Part shown: one piece after another, positions 9,301 to 17,473 of the stretch | Layout of the letters: every line of letters starts with the position of its first letter | Numbering within the stretch: the stretch's first letter is position 1 | NCBI GenBank assembly: GCA_010015655.1 | Contig: ML976798.1 | Location: forward strand, 91,154-108,677 | DNA: 17,524 nt | Source: Bimuria novae-zelandiae CBS 107.79 | Lineage: Eukaryota > Ascomycota > Dothideomycetes > Pleosporales > Didymosphaeriaceae | Direction of reading: 5' to 3' | Made by a program: the position numbers and the translations under genes | Notes under the pieces: model-generated | Told to the model about the DNA's origin: nothing | What the model saw: only the letters and a program-made list of their open reading frames with translations | Database searches by the model: none

Positions 9301-11657
9301 TTGTCTTTGGCGCCTACCCATAAATAACAGAAGACTCTTCCCTGTTGCTATTAATTACTCAACGCGCTGCTGTTATTAAAAAGGCTATAAGAAAGGTATA
9401 ACAGGTACACGAGACGCGCCAAATTAACGATGCGCTAGTAACGCGTAATAGACCTACAACGCTTAAAATAACTATACTACCTATTAACTCCGACGTGCGC
9501 GTCTGGCGCGAGAAGGATGGATGGATGGGGCCCTATAAGCTTATTGCTATAACAAATAAGACCTGTATAATATAGCTGCCGCATGGCCCTACAAATTTCC
9601 GCTTAATGGTTGTTAAGCCGTACTACACGGATACCTCCCCGACAAACAACAAACCAGCCACGCCACTAGCGATTGACAATAAGGATAATAGCCACTTAAT
9701 AGATATACCAGACAACGGAGACAATAACTAGGACAAAGATAGCAAAACTAGTGTAACTAACTAGCATTAAGAACAAGCTTCTGAACTCCCTTAATAAAAA
9801 CGCGGCTGACCTAAAGGCAGTAAGAATAAGCCTAAAGCTACTATAGCCCGCGTAAACCCTCCTAGGACAGCTCGTGCGGCTCCTACAGCGTACACTATTC
9901 ATATAGCGCCTAACGAAGCTTACATGATAGAGGTCTTTATAACGTATAAAGAGAACACCGACTAGCTACTTTCTATTTAGTTACGTAAAAAGCAAAGGAT
10001 AACTACACCTAGCTAATTATTTAAGCTATTAGATAATAAGGAAATTAACAGCCTTATTACTAACGGAGTCTTTTGCTTTGAGCAATACGATCCCTGTAAG
10101 CACTAAAGATAGATTTTTAAGTCGCGACTAGTACGCGAAATTAAAGGCAAGACTATCGCTACCCTATATAAGAAATTACGCCTCGTAGTACAAGGCTATT
10201 AAGACGACGGCAAAGCAATAATCCTTACCTAATCGCTAACTATCTAGCAAGCTAGCTAATAAATTATACTAGCTATTGCTCCTTTACTCATGCGTAATAG
10301 AGTTATATTAATAAATAGAGAGATCTCGCTCTAGCTGCGAGATATTACCTAAGCATATGTACAGTCACGCACAAAGCTTAACCGAGTAGTTATTACCCAC
10401 TTACCTAAGGAAATTAAATACAAGTATCTACCTGGCACGGTCATGATAGTTGAGAAGCCCCTATACGGCCTAGCTAAAGCTAGTACCTATTAGTGGGCAA
10501 CGTACAGCGCTCATTATAAGGAAAAGCTTTATATAAAGATCTTAATATATGACCCATACCTACTTGTGACCACTACCTAGGACGCCTTTAGCATAGTAGG
10601 CATGCAGACTAACGACACACTTATCCTTGCGGATAAATGTTTCTCTAACCTAGAGGAGAAGGAGTTAACGTTTATAGCTAAGCTAAAGGAGAAGCTAACA
10701 CCTACTACTCTATTAATTTTTAATAGCTATATCCTATTAATTAATTACACTGGCAAGCTCTTACTATAATAAAAGGATTAGGGTAAGAAGATTTAGCTTA
10801 TTAACGCAAGCTTAGCTAACTATTAATAATAGTACGTTAAGTAGAGGGCTTGCGGCGCCTACATCGCGAGCATCTACTAACTAGAGGCGACTTTTAACCT
10901 CTCTATTGCCGCATAAACTTAGGAGCCTACTATTAACGACGTTAACGCGTTGAACAAACGCCTATAGTAGTAACTAAATAATCTTAATTATGACCTCACC
11001 TATAAGGCACTTAACCTGGCTTAGGCTAAAGTCTTTATATTCGTTGATGGCTCCTTCGCAAACAACAAAGATTTAAGTAGCTAGATTAGCTACATAATTA
11101 TAGTAGCTATGGAAGACGCTGCTGACACGGAGTTTACTATTTACGGCAATCTTATTCACTGGAGCTCCGCGAAGAGTAAACGCGTGACCTGGAGCGTCCT
11201 TGCGTTAGAGATCTACGCAATAGTAGGAGGCGTTAACCTCGCCTACTCTATTACCTCAACGCTTGCCATGGTTACAAAGTAGCTTAGTCTGCTATCTCTC
11301 CCCCTAGTAGTTTGTACAGACTCATACTCACTGTATGAGTGTATTGTCAAGCTAGGAACGACTAAGGAAAAACGACTAATAATTAATATTATGGCCTTAC
11401 GTCAATCCTATAAGAGAAGGGAGTTATTTAAGGTTTAATAGGTAAATAGCTAAGATAACCCTGCCGACGCTATAATAAAAACATCGCTAAATAAAGCCCT
11501 AAAAACTCTTATTAATACAAACTCGCTGCGTATACGAGTTGACGGATAGGTAACACGCAAGGACCCCACAAACTAGCTCTAATAATAATTACGACAACCA
11601 CTATAGTTATTACCTTCTAACTTTCGCAAACAGCCTCTCCAGCAAGTGTACACCTGA
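6339..11657 (+). pseudogene. gag-pol: Copia-1 Gag-Pol polyprotein remnant (single frame, about 1772 codons)
   Basis: This is the single polyprotein of Copia-1 in frame 3; ATG 6339 is the first in phase after the structured leader. Gag has a Pro/Gln-rich linker (about 150-235) and a readable core (FRIFRD near 7120-7137). A CX2CX4CX4H-like knuckle lies at 7887-7928, its first Cys now Tyr. The protease motif reads MPNTGA at 8283, Asp lost. The integrase zinc site has both His as Tyr (8700, 8712) but keeps both Cys (8790, 8799). Its catalytic residues are Asn 8898, Asn 9048 and intact Glu 9156. An AT-hook-like KRG*PKGSKNKPK is at 9798-9836. RT has DIT*AYVQS at 10341 and TND at 10608 in place of YVDD. 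RNase H starts near FVDGSF (11040). Stops are mainly TAG/TAA; TGA occurs at 7041, 9807 and 11655, the last taken as the end. Confidence 0.9.
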
Positions 11658-11676
11658 TCTACACTTATTTTACTAT

Positions 11677-11693
11677 AAAAGAAAAGCTGCCAG
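11677..11693 (+). other. Copia-1 polypurine-tract region
   Basis: A purine run, AAAAGAAAAG (11677-11686), lies just before the 3' LTR and is followed by CTGCCAG. This is the position where plus-strand DNA synthesis is primed in LTR elements. It is a weak match because pyrimidines separate the run from the LTR. Confidence 0.35.
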
Positions 11694-11943
11694 TGTCTGC
11701 ACTGCCTCGCCTTCCGCGCTAAGGGAACTGTGTAACCTAATTATACCCTTGTACCCCCTCACTTCTAGTTAACCTGATACTGTACCGAAACCCCTTCGCC
11801 TCCACACTACCTGGTACTCGCTCACATCCACGAGAACTGGAAGGAAGGTATATAGAACTATTACAGAACACACAGAAAATACAGACACTAGATACCAAAG
11901 ACAGAGAGTTACTTGTTCATTCCTTGCTACCTGTGAACCGACA
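11694..11943 (+). repeat. Copia-1 3' LTR (250 bp)
   Basis: It is a gap-free match to 5762-6011. Its private differences are four C-to-T states (11738, 11742, 11766, 11808), all in CpA context, while the G-to-A states are private to the other LTR. A TATATA lies at 11849-11854. It ends in CA directly before the ATAAC duplication. Confidence 0.95.
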
Positions 11944-11948
11944 ATAAC
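11944..11948. repeat. Copia-1 target-site duplication, right copy (ATAAC)
   Basis: It is an exact copy of 5757-5761, immediately following the CA end of the right LTR. Confidence 0.9.
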
Positions 11949-11951
11949 CTT

Positions 11952-11962
11952 AAAGAGGGGGA
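11952..11962 (+). other. gypsy polypurine tract
   Basis: AAAGAGGGGGA ends three bases before the TG start of the presumed gypsy 3' LTR. It is the plus-strand primer site in reverse transcription and is the clearest PPT on the plus strand of the window. Confidence 0.75.
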
Positions 11963-12084
11963 TAGTGTTACGACTATAAACCCTATAAGGATAAAAAAGC
12001 TAGACAATTACGCCAAGAGAGTAATTATTAATAAAGTAGTAGAGTTAACGGGACCTAACGGGGCGCGGGGTAGCTTAGTTAGTA

Positions 12085-12094
12085 GTTACGTAAC
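12085..12094. promoter_or_regulatory. palindromic TTACGTAA site in gypsy LTR
   Basis: GTTACGTAAC is a perfect palindrome containing TTACGTAA, the kind of site bound by fungal Yap/CREB-like bZIP factors. It lies in the presumed U3 of the gypsy LTR. Binding is inference only; a 10-bp palindrome can also occur by chance. Confidence 0.3.
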
Positions 12095-12111
12095 AAAGTC
12101 CCGCATAAAGG

Positions 12112-12116
12112 GAAGT
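12112..12116. repeat. Copia-2 target-site duplication, left copy (GAAGT)
   Basis: GAAGT directly precedes the TG end of Copia-2 and recurs exactly at 17394-17398 after its other end. Confidence 0.9.
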
Positions 12117-12291
12117 TGTAACCTGGCAGGCAGGATAATCAACAAGCTATATTGCTATCTGCAAAAAGAGTGGAGTGAGGAGTCTATCGAGGAAGAAAGG
12201 AGCGGGCGAGAGCTTTATCTTGAGGCTAGTGGTCTGTGCACCTAGATGGAACCTTCTACACACTACCTCTAACGTAAGTCACGTGGCTACA
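12117..12291 (-). repeat. Copia-2 3' LTR (175 bp, minus-strand sense)
   Basis: On the plus strand it runs from TGTAACCTGG to GTGGCTACA and matches 17219-17393 with five substitutions and no indels. It appears to be the less mutated copy. It carries the palindrome CACGTG at 12280-12285. Confidence 0.95.
12280..12285. promoter_or_regulatory. CACGTG E-box in Copia-2 3' LTR
   Basis: CACGTG in the context GTCACGTGGC is a classic bHLH/E-box core. It lies 6 bp from the transcriptional-5' (U3) end of the LTR and is preserved in the other copy at 17382-17387. It is a candidate activator site; no binding evidence. Confidence 0.35.
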
Positions 12292-12300
12292 CACCCCCCC
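12292..12300 (-). other. Copia-2 polypurine tract (G-run)
   Basis: On the minus strand GGGGGGGTG abuts the TG start of the 3' LTR, the expected site and composition for a plus-strand priming tract. Confidence 0.65.
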
Positions 12301-12324
12301 AGCTACGGTGTACCTACACTAAAG

Positions 12325-15300
12325 CTAATCTTCTCTATCAAGCTTCTCCTATAGATATTTATTAACGTCTTGCATGCTAAGATGCCTTACAAAGTTAGCG
12401 TGCTTTTAACGCACAAGGCTCTTAGTAAGTCCGTTAGCTAGTATCTAATTTATAGGCTTTTATTAAATTAATACGCGTCCTTCTATCTGCTCTTATCTTA
12501 GCTAATGCTAGTGAGTGTCGACGTAGCGTAGTTTTATAAATAGCTTGTCGTCGTCCTTCGTGATAATACCTACTGTCTGTAGGTTATCGCAGTAGATAGT
12601 TAGCGTAATCTCTAGGTCAAATTTAATGTGCTTAAATAGACGGTTCCATGCTTGAAGCTCGCTAGCAGCTGTTGATAGAGCTAGAAGCTCTACCTTAGTG
12701 GTTAACTTGGTAACTAAGCGCTGCAATGTCGCTTTCCAATCGATAGGCATGCCGTAGAGCATAAAAAGGTATCCCTGTGAGCTTCGCCTGGTCTCTAGGT
12801 CGTCTGCGAAAGCTGCGTCTGATGCTCCGTAGAACAGTGGCTCTCTGTCAGCTGGTTCTGCACCCCCCAAGCTCGAACTCAGGTAGGTAGTTCGACTGCC
12901 AAAGTCTCTATAAGCTCCTATAGCTAACCTCTTCGTGCCGATTAGATATTTCCAGACATGATATGCTGCGCTGACATGCTTCTGGCCTGGATTCTGTAGG
13001 TAACGAGATAGCTCTGAGTGAGCATGTGCGACGTCAGGTCGTGTGTACATCGCTATGTAGGCTAGTGATCCGATAAGCTCTTAATAGAGTTTCGTACGCT
13101 GATCGTCTGGCTCCTCTATACTTGGGCCAAGATGTCCGTCTACTAGCGGTACTGCTAGATATTTCATGCTTGTAATGTTGTACTTCTTTGTTACTTTATT
13201 AATAAAGCTATCTTAAAGTAGCCAGATTCGCTTCTGCTCACGGTTTCGGATAACGCGTATGCCTAGGAACCACTTTAGTTCTCCTAAGTATCGTACGTCG
13301 TAGGTCGCTCTCAGTTATGTGTCGAATCGACGATATGCGTCTTGATTGCTGCGAGATACAGCCACCACTATATCATCGACAAAGAAGAAGACGATGAGCT
13401 GATTACTACTATATAGACGGGGCACTCTAGGCACCTGCTTCAGTCCTATCTTCTTTAGTGTTGTAGTGAGATGCTTGTACCATAGTCGAGGCGCGTTACG
13501 GAGTCCGTATAGAGCTCGCTTAAGTTCTAGTAATTTTATAAATACTTTCTTATATCCTTTTAGACAGCGTACGTAGGTAGTTTAATCAAGTAATGCGTTA
13601 AGAAAGGCGTTGAGTACATCGTACTGGTATAGATCCAGGCCAAATGCTGCTGCTAGGGCGATAAGGTATCTAAAAATCTTTGCAGCTAGCGTTGCTGCGT
13701 ACGTGTTACCCTAGTCTTGCTGCAGATCTCCTCGGACAACCAGTCGAGCTTTGAACTTGTAGAGGTATCTATCCTCGTCAAACTTGTACGAGAATACCTA
13801 TATAAGTGGTAGCACCTCCGCATCTGCTTGCTTAGTAGCCTCTAGAGCTCTTCTAAAGCATCTACGGCCGATAATATAATTAATCTCTTTTTGGCTTGCC
13901 CTCTTGAACTTAGCACTAAATAGATAATAATTTAGATCCTTCCACCTCTTTAGCTCTAGTGGCAGCTAATCGTGGTGTAGTTAAGTCTTTAGCACCTTGC
14001 TAAGTATCTTTATTAGTACTATAGGGTTAATACAAGCCGCGAATGTTACTAGGTACGTACTAAAGCTCTTTAGCTTTCGGCTTCGCTTGCCTTCTATTAC
14101 GTTCTCTTATAATAGTTAACTGCTAATCTTGTCTCGTTGTCTTGCGTTATTTGACTTTTAATCTAGTTCTTCTCCTTTTAGAGCTAGAGCGTACCCTTTT
14201 CCCTAGCCTGTGTTGTCTAGTTAATCTGTAGATTGGCGCGTTCTTTGCTCTTCTAGCGCTGCCTCTGGCGTCACTTCTGGAGTGATAAGAGCTGGCTGAG
14301 TATCCTTAATCTCAGCCTCGAATTTAGAGTTAGGCTTAGGCTTAGGCCTATATAAATAGTCTTCTGGTGTAGATAGCTGATCGATTAATATGTTACTATA
14401 ATTAGGAGTTTCCTTAATATCGAGCACTTTTGCTGCCTTACGGATATAGCTCTTCTCTACGTACTTCTCTTGCTCGTCGTAGAGCTTGCCTCGCAGAAAG
14501 ACAACGTCTCGAGTTCGTATCACTCGTCTAATTGTTGGTAACTATACTCGGTATATATTGGTTGAGTCGAAGCCTACCAGGTGGCTAATTAGGGCTCGAG
14601 ATTCGAGCTTATCTCCCCTAGGTAGCTTCTTATTAAGTATATAGGCTCTCGCTCCAATCACCTTAAGGTGAGTAACTAATAGCTTCACCCCTTTAACTTT
14701 TGTGTACGGGCATTCCTATCGTATCGCTTTAGTTAGTGTATAATTAAGTAAGTATATAGCTAACATAACGTACTTATTAGTATATGCCTTTAGCAGACCT
14801 GCGTGTAGGCGTATAGCTCTACCTTAAATTATAATAGATCTGCCTGCACGTTTAATGGCTTCGCTCTAAGCTTTAGTAGCTCTAGCTTCGACGGTAATTC
14901 CGAGTTCTCTATAAAGCTCTAGCAGTTCGACGTATCTAGTCTCCATATTTAGCCTTATAATAATAACTTAGCTCTAGAATTAGTGCTTAATCTTAGCTAG
15001 CAATCGTTAAAAGACCTTAGTTAGAGTAGCCTTTTTCTTGTCTAGTATATAGCATCCTTCATGCCACTTTGTGTGCTAATCGAAAGCGTAGAATAGATAC
15101 TAATCGCTATTATAGCAACGCTCTCCTCGCTCTAAAAGCTGTATCAGATTTATGCTAATACGCTGGAATAGTTAAGTTGCTAGTTCTTAAGGTAGTCTTT
15201 GACTAATAATCTTTGTTAACTTTAACTATATATACGTCTTACAGTCCTTCCACTTTGGTGCTTAACTGTCCGTAATATATAAGCTATTAACGTTCTCAGG

Positions 15301-16998
15301 CAGGTGCTCGATCGCCTCTCTGCCAGCATGGCCCCACATAACATGTGCTTCCTCTACAGTGAGCTGCAGTTACTTCTTTAGCTTATATAAAGGCTTCTTG
15401 CGCGCATGTGCTAAGGCCGCGAGTAAAGAACTAGTATCTAGTCTCTTTATGCCTTTAGCATCTATTAACTAGTAGCTACTAGTATAGTTAAGTTTACAAA
15501 CCACGTTCTTCCAGCTCTTTTAGTATAAGTAGTCTCTACCTAAGTTAAAATAAATGCTAATTAATCGACAGCGTGACAGGCCAACAACGTTAGTAAGGAA
15601 TCCTAGGATATAGGCAACGTAGGTAAACTCTATCTGCTCTATGCCTCTAGGCGTATTAATAAGTAGGGTAACGTCTCCCCACTCGTGTATTAATAGCTCT
15701 TAGTCTCTAGCCTTAATAATTTCACCTATCCTATTAGCTCGCTTCTTCCAACTATAGGCTCTGCTATTCGTAACGTGTGTGTTCAATCCTAGGTCTAAAA
15801 TCTATTAGTTAATTAGACTTGGTTTAACTGTCTGCTCGCTTGCGCAATTAAAGCTTATTATAAGCTATAATATATAACTATTTAGCGTGTTAAGCGTAGG
15901 TGTATAATTATTAAACTATCGTAGTGCTGTCAAGGCTAACGCTACTTAGTCTTTAGCATTTATTACGCTCTTATTTACCTTAAGTACTACCTTTATAGCT
16001 CCTCTAAATGTTAATCGACTTGCTATAGCCTTATTAAACCGCTCTTATATCTCTAGTTTAGACGTCTATCCTTAAGGCTTGCCCTTCGCTCCTAGGTACT
16101 AACAGTGTTAGAATCGATGATTGAGACCACATAGACACTAAGGCTTCTTATCCTAATCCTTCTTGTCTTTGTTCTCTGTTGCCTGTGGCTCGTCGGAGCT
16201 CTGATTGATGCCTAGTGTAGCAAAGGTACCAAGCGACGACGCTACTAGTCTCGTCGAGCGCCAGTACATAGTGAATTAAGTAATAAGGTTATTAAGGCTC
16301 TTAACAGGTTATCCTTTAATCTATACTTTAAATAGATTAGCTTACTAAGTAGTTGCCCACGTATTATTAAGTCCTTTAATAGCGAGTAGAAAGTCGCGCT
16401 GTACTCACGGCGATATAACGTTAGGTAGGTTTACTACTTTACATAGACGTATAACGTGTAGCCATTCATTTAGCCAGGTATCAATATTATTACGGGGTTA
16501 GCTCTATAATTGCTAATACTTTGCTAGAAGCTATAGCTCCCTCTTAGCTATTAATAAGCAAAGGTGCTTCTTAAGCCTCTTTAGTCAAGCGTACGCTATA
16601 TCGTCGCTCTATATTAGATATATATAGTGGCGGCTAATCGTTCTACTAATCTCCTAGGTAAAGTTGTCTAACGCTTTCCTCTTAATTATATATCTAGCTA
16701 AGGCTTAATCGTAGCCTCTCTCCGCCTGCTAGTATCGCTGGAACTCCTTAGTCGTCATGTCTCTTAGTACAACGCCAGTATCATCCTCTTTCTCTTTATA
16801 GTAGTGCTTTAGTATCACGGGCTCTAGCTCCTTAAGCTGTTCAAGTGCCGCCTCGTTAAGATCTAGGTTAACTATAGGCTAGAGATAATTTCGATTAGCG
16901 CTATCCTTACGTAGGAAAATCTATTCTTCCCAATCCGCTAGCTTCTCAAGTATAACCATCGTCCTCGTAACTAGTCTATCTAGCTCAGTCGTAGGCAT
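12325..16998 (-). pseudogene. gag-pol: Copia-2 Gag-Pol polyprotein remnant (single frame, about 1557 codons)
   Basis: One minus-strand frame from ATG 16998-16996 carries the whole polyprotein. Gag has a helical N-terminus and the core WLNEWLHVIRLC near 16475, then a knuckle CLCGLNHRF*HC at 16137-16102 (C-x-CG-x2-H-x4-C). The protease motif LDLG keeps its Asp at 15795. The integrase zinc site keeps both His (15345, 15330) and one Cys (15243); the second Cys is Tyr (15234). All three integrase catalytic residues are changed: Asn 15150, Asn 14949 and Lys 14853. A 100-codon stop-free linker spans 14523-14221. RT keeps Asp in motif A (13620, YDVLNAF) and FVDD (13383-13372). RNase H lies in a 180-codon open stretch, 13050-12508 (SDAAFADDLETRRSSQG; TTKVE where TEAE is usual). 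The end is uncertain: TAG 12327-12325 or 12321-12319. It is dead through many stops. Confidence 0.9.
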
Positions 16999-17147
16999 CT
17001 TGCTCTATTAGCTCCTAAAAGGGCTCTTCTTTAGTACGGAACGCGTGCTCGAGGCTTAGTAAGGTAGCTTAATTAGTAACGTAGCTCTATTAATAGCTTA
17101 CTAATAGCTCCTTAGTAGCTCGTTAGTACGCGTGTAGTAGCTAATAC

Positions 17148-17170
17148 AGTAATTAAAGTTAATAGCTAGG
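17148..17170. repeat. leader 23-bp direct repeat, copy A
   Basis: It matches 17188-17210 at 20 of 23 positions; all three differences are transitions in which this copy carries A or T (RIP-type states). Confidence 0.6.
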
Positions 17171-17187
17171 TGCTACTTAGTAGCTAT

Positions 17188-17210
17188 AGTAGTTAAAGTT
17201 AACAGCCAGG
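17188..17210. repeat. leader 23-bp direct repeat, copy B (overlaps primer site)
   Basis: This is the partner of 17148-17170, shifted by 40 bp. It retains C/G at the three differing positions and runs into the primer-site region next to the LTR. Confidence 0.6.
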
Positions 17211-17217
17211 CTTATAA
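17201..17217 (-). other. Copia-2 primer-binding site, half-tRNA-iMet-like
   Basis: One base after the 5' LTR, the minus strand reads TTATAAGCCTGGC. This resembles TTATGAGCCCAGC, the complement of the initiator-tRNA anticodon stem-loop region ending in CATAA. Copia elements are known to prime with such a cleaved tRNA-iMet half. The match is imperfect (three differences); one of them (TG to TA) is RIP-type. Confidence 0.5.
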
Positions 17218-17218
17218 C

Positions 17219-17393
17219 TGTAACCTGGCAGGCAGGATAATTAACAAGCTATATTACTATCTGCAAAAAGAGTGGAGTGAGGAGTCTATTAAGGAAGAAA
17301 GGAGCGGGCGAGAGCTTTATCTTAAGGCTAGTGGTCTGTGCACCTAGATGGAACCTTCTACACACTACCTCTAACGTAAGTCACGTGGCTACA
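17219..17393 (-). repeat. Copia-2 5' LTR (175 bp, minus-strand sense)
   Basis: It matches 12117-12291. It holds the derived T/A state at all five differences (17242, 17256, 17290, 17291, 17324): two TG-to-TA, one CA-to-TA, and an adjacent CG-to-TA pair. The E-box CACGTG is intact at 17382-17387. Confidence 0.95.
17382..17387. promoter_or_regulatory. CACGTG E-box in Copia-2 5' LTR
   Basis: It is identical in position and context to 12280-12285. Its retention in both copies is compatible with a U3 regulatory site, but the surrounding 40 bp is also unchanged, so conservation is not specific. Confidence 0.35.
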
Positions 17394-17398
17394 GAAGT
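17394..17398. repeat. Copia-2 target-site duplication, right copy (GAAGT)
   Basis: It is an exact repeat of 12112-12116 directly after the CA end of the right LTR (plus-strand view). Confidence 0.9.
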
Positions 17399-17403
17399 CC
17401 TAT

Positions 17404-17420
17404 GGGACTACCGTAGTCCC
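17404..17420. repeat. palindrome GGGACTAC-C-GTAGTCCC in gypsy LTR
   Basis: Two 8-bp arms pair perfectly around a single C. The word GGGACTA recurs at 17422 and 17441, and CCTAT/ATAGG (17399-17403, 17427-17431) can extend the stem. It starts six bases beyond the Copia-2 target duplication. Confidence 0.6.
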
Positions 17421-17466
17421 TGGGACTATAGGGCCTTGGCGGGACTACGAAGAAGGAATAGGCTAG

Positions 17467-17473
17467 TATATAG
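17467..17473 (+). promoter_or_regulatory. TATA-like box in gypsy 3' LTR
   Basis: TATATAG lies in the unbroken LTR tail, about 210 bp into the LTR once Copia-2 and one target copy are removed. It is a plausible core promoter, but AT-rich RIP sequence makes chance matches common. Confidence 0.3.

Larger units (their letters stand above)
5762..11943 (+). mobile_element. Copia-1: complete Ty1/copia retrotransposon (6182 bp) inserted in gypsy
   Basis: This is a complete element with 250-bp LTRs (5762-6011 and 11694-11943), both TG...CA, and a perfect ATAAC duplication on each side. The order is 5' LTR, a structured leader of about 330 bp, one long gag-pol frame in phase 3, a weak polypurine tract, then the 3' LTR. 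The integrase-before-RT order defines Ty1/copia. The LTRs differ at 8 of 250 sites with no indels, all transitions. The coding part is heavily RIP-mutated, while LTRs and leader keep many CA dinucleotides. It sits between gypsy pol and the gypsy polypurine tract, in the same orientation as gypsy. It is defective because of many stops, but structurally intact. Confidence 0.95.
11949..12116 (+). mobile_element. gypsy segment 2 of 3: polypurine tract and first 151 bp of 3' LTR
   Basis: Gypsy sequence resumes after Copia-1. A purine tract, AAAGAGGGGGA (11952-11962), is followed by TAG and then TGTTACGAC at 11966, the expected PPT-LTR junction with a TG start. The LTR runs to 12116, where Copia-2 interrupts it. 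No 5' LTR is in the window for comparison, so the LTR start rests on the PPT and TG position. Confidence 0.8.
11966..12116 (+). repeat. gypsy 3' LTR, first part (interrupted)
   Basis: It starts TGTTACGAC after the polypurine tract and is broken by Copia-2 after GAAGT (12112-12116); it continues at 17399. It contains a perfect 10-bp palindrome, GTTACGTAAC (12085-12094). The 3' end of the LTR lies beyond the window. Confidence 0.75.
16999..17218 (-). other. Copia-2 leader between 5' LTR and ATG
   Basis: This non-coding leader of about 220 bp is rich in TAGCT and TTAGTAG words. It contains a 23-bp near-direct repeat (17148-17170 and 17188-17210; three transitions, 40 bp apart). The copy nearer the LTR overlaps the presumed primer-binding site. 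I see no conserved gene here. Confidence 0.6.
12117..17393 (-). mobile_element. Copia-2: complete Ty1/copia retrotransposon (5277 bp) inserted in gypsy 3' LTR
   Basis: This is a complete element on the minus strand with 175-bp LTRs (12117-12291 and 17219-17393) and a perfect GAAGT duplication. Read on the minus strand, the order is 5' LTR (17393-17219), half-tRNA-like primer site, a leader of about 220 bp, one long gag-pol frame, a G-run polypurine tract, then the 3' LTR. The LTRs differ at 5 of 175 sites, all transitions, and all mutated states lie in the 17219-17393 copy. It belongs to a different copia family from Copia-1: other LTRs, other knuckle type and other RT box. Confidence 0.95.

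Noticed and set aside
9696..9902. 68-codon minus-strand open frame with hydrophobic end
   Set aside because: It is antisense to the Copia-1 integrase tail; apparent hydrophobicity comes from the complement of a Lys/Asp/Asn-rich sense reading.
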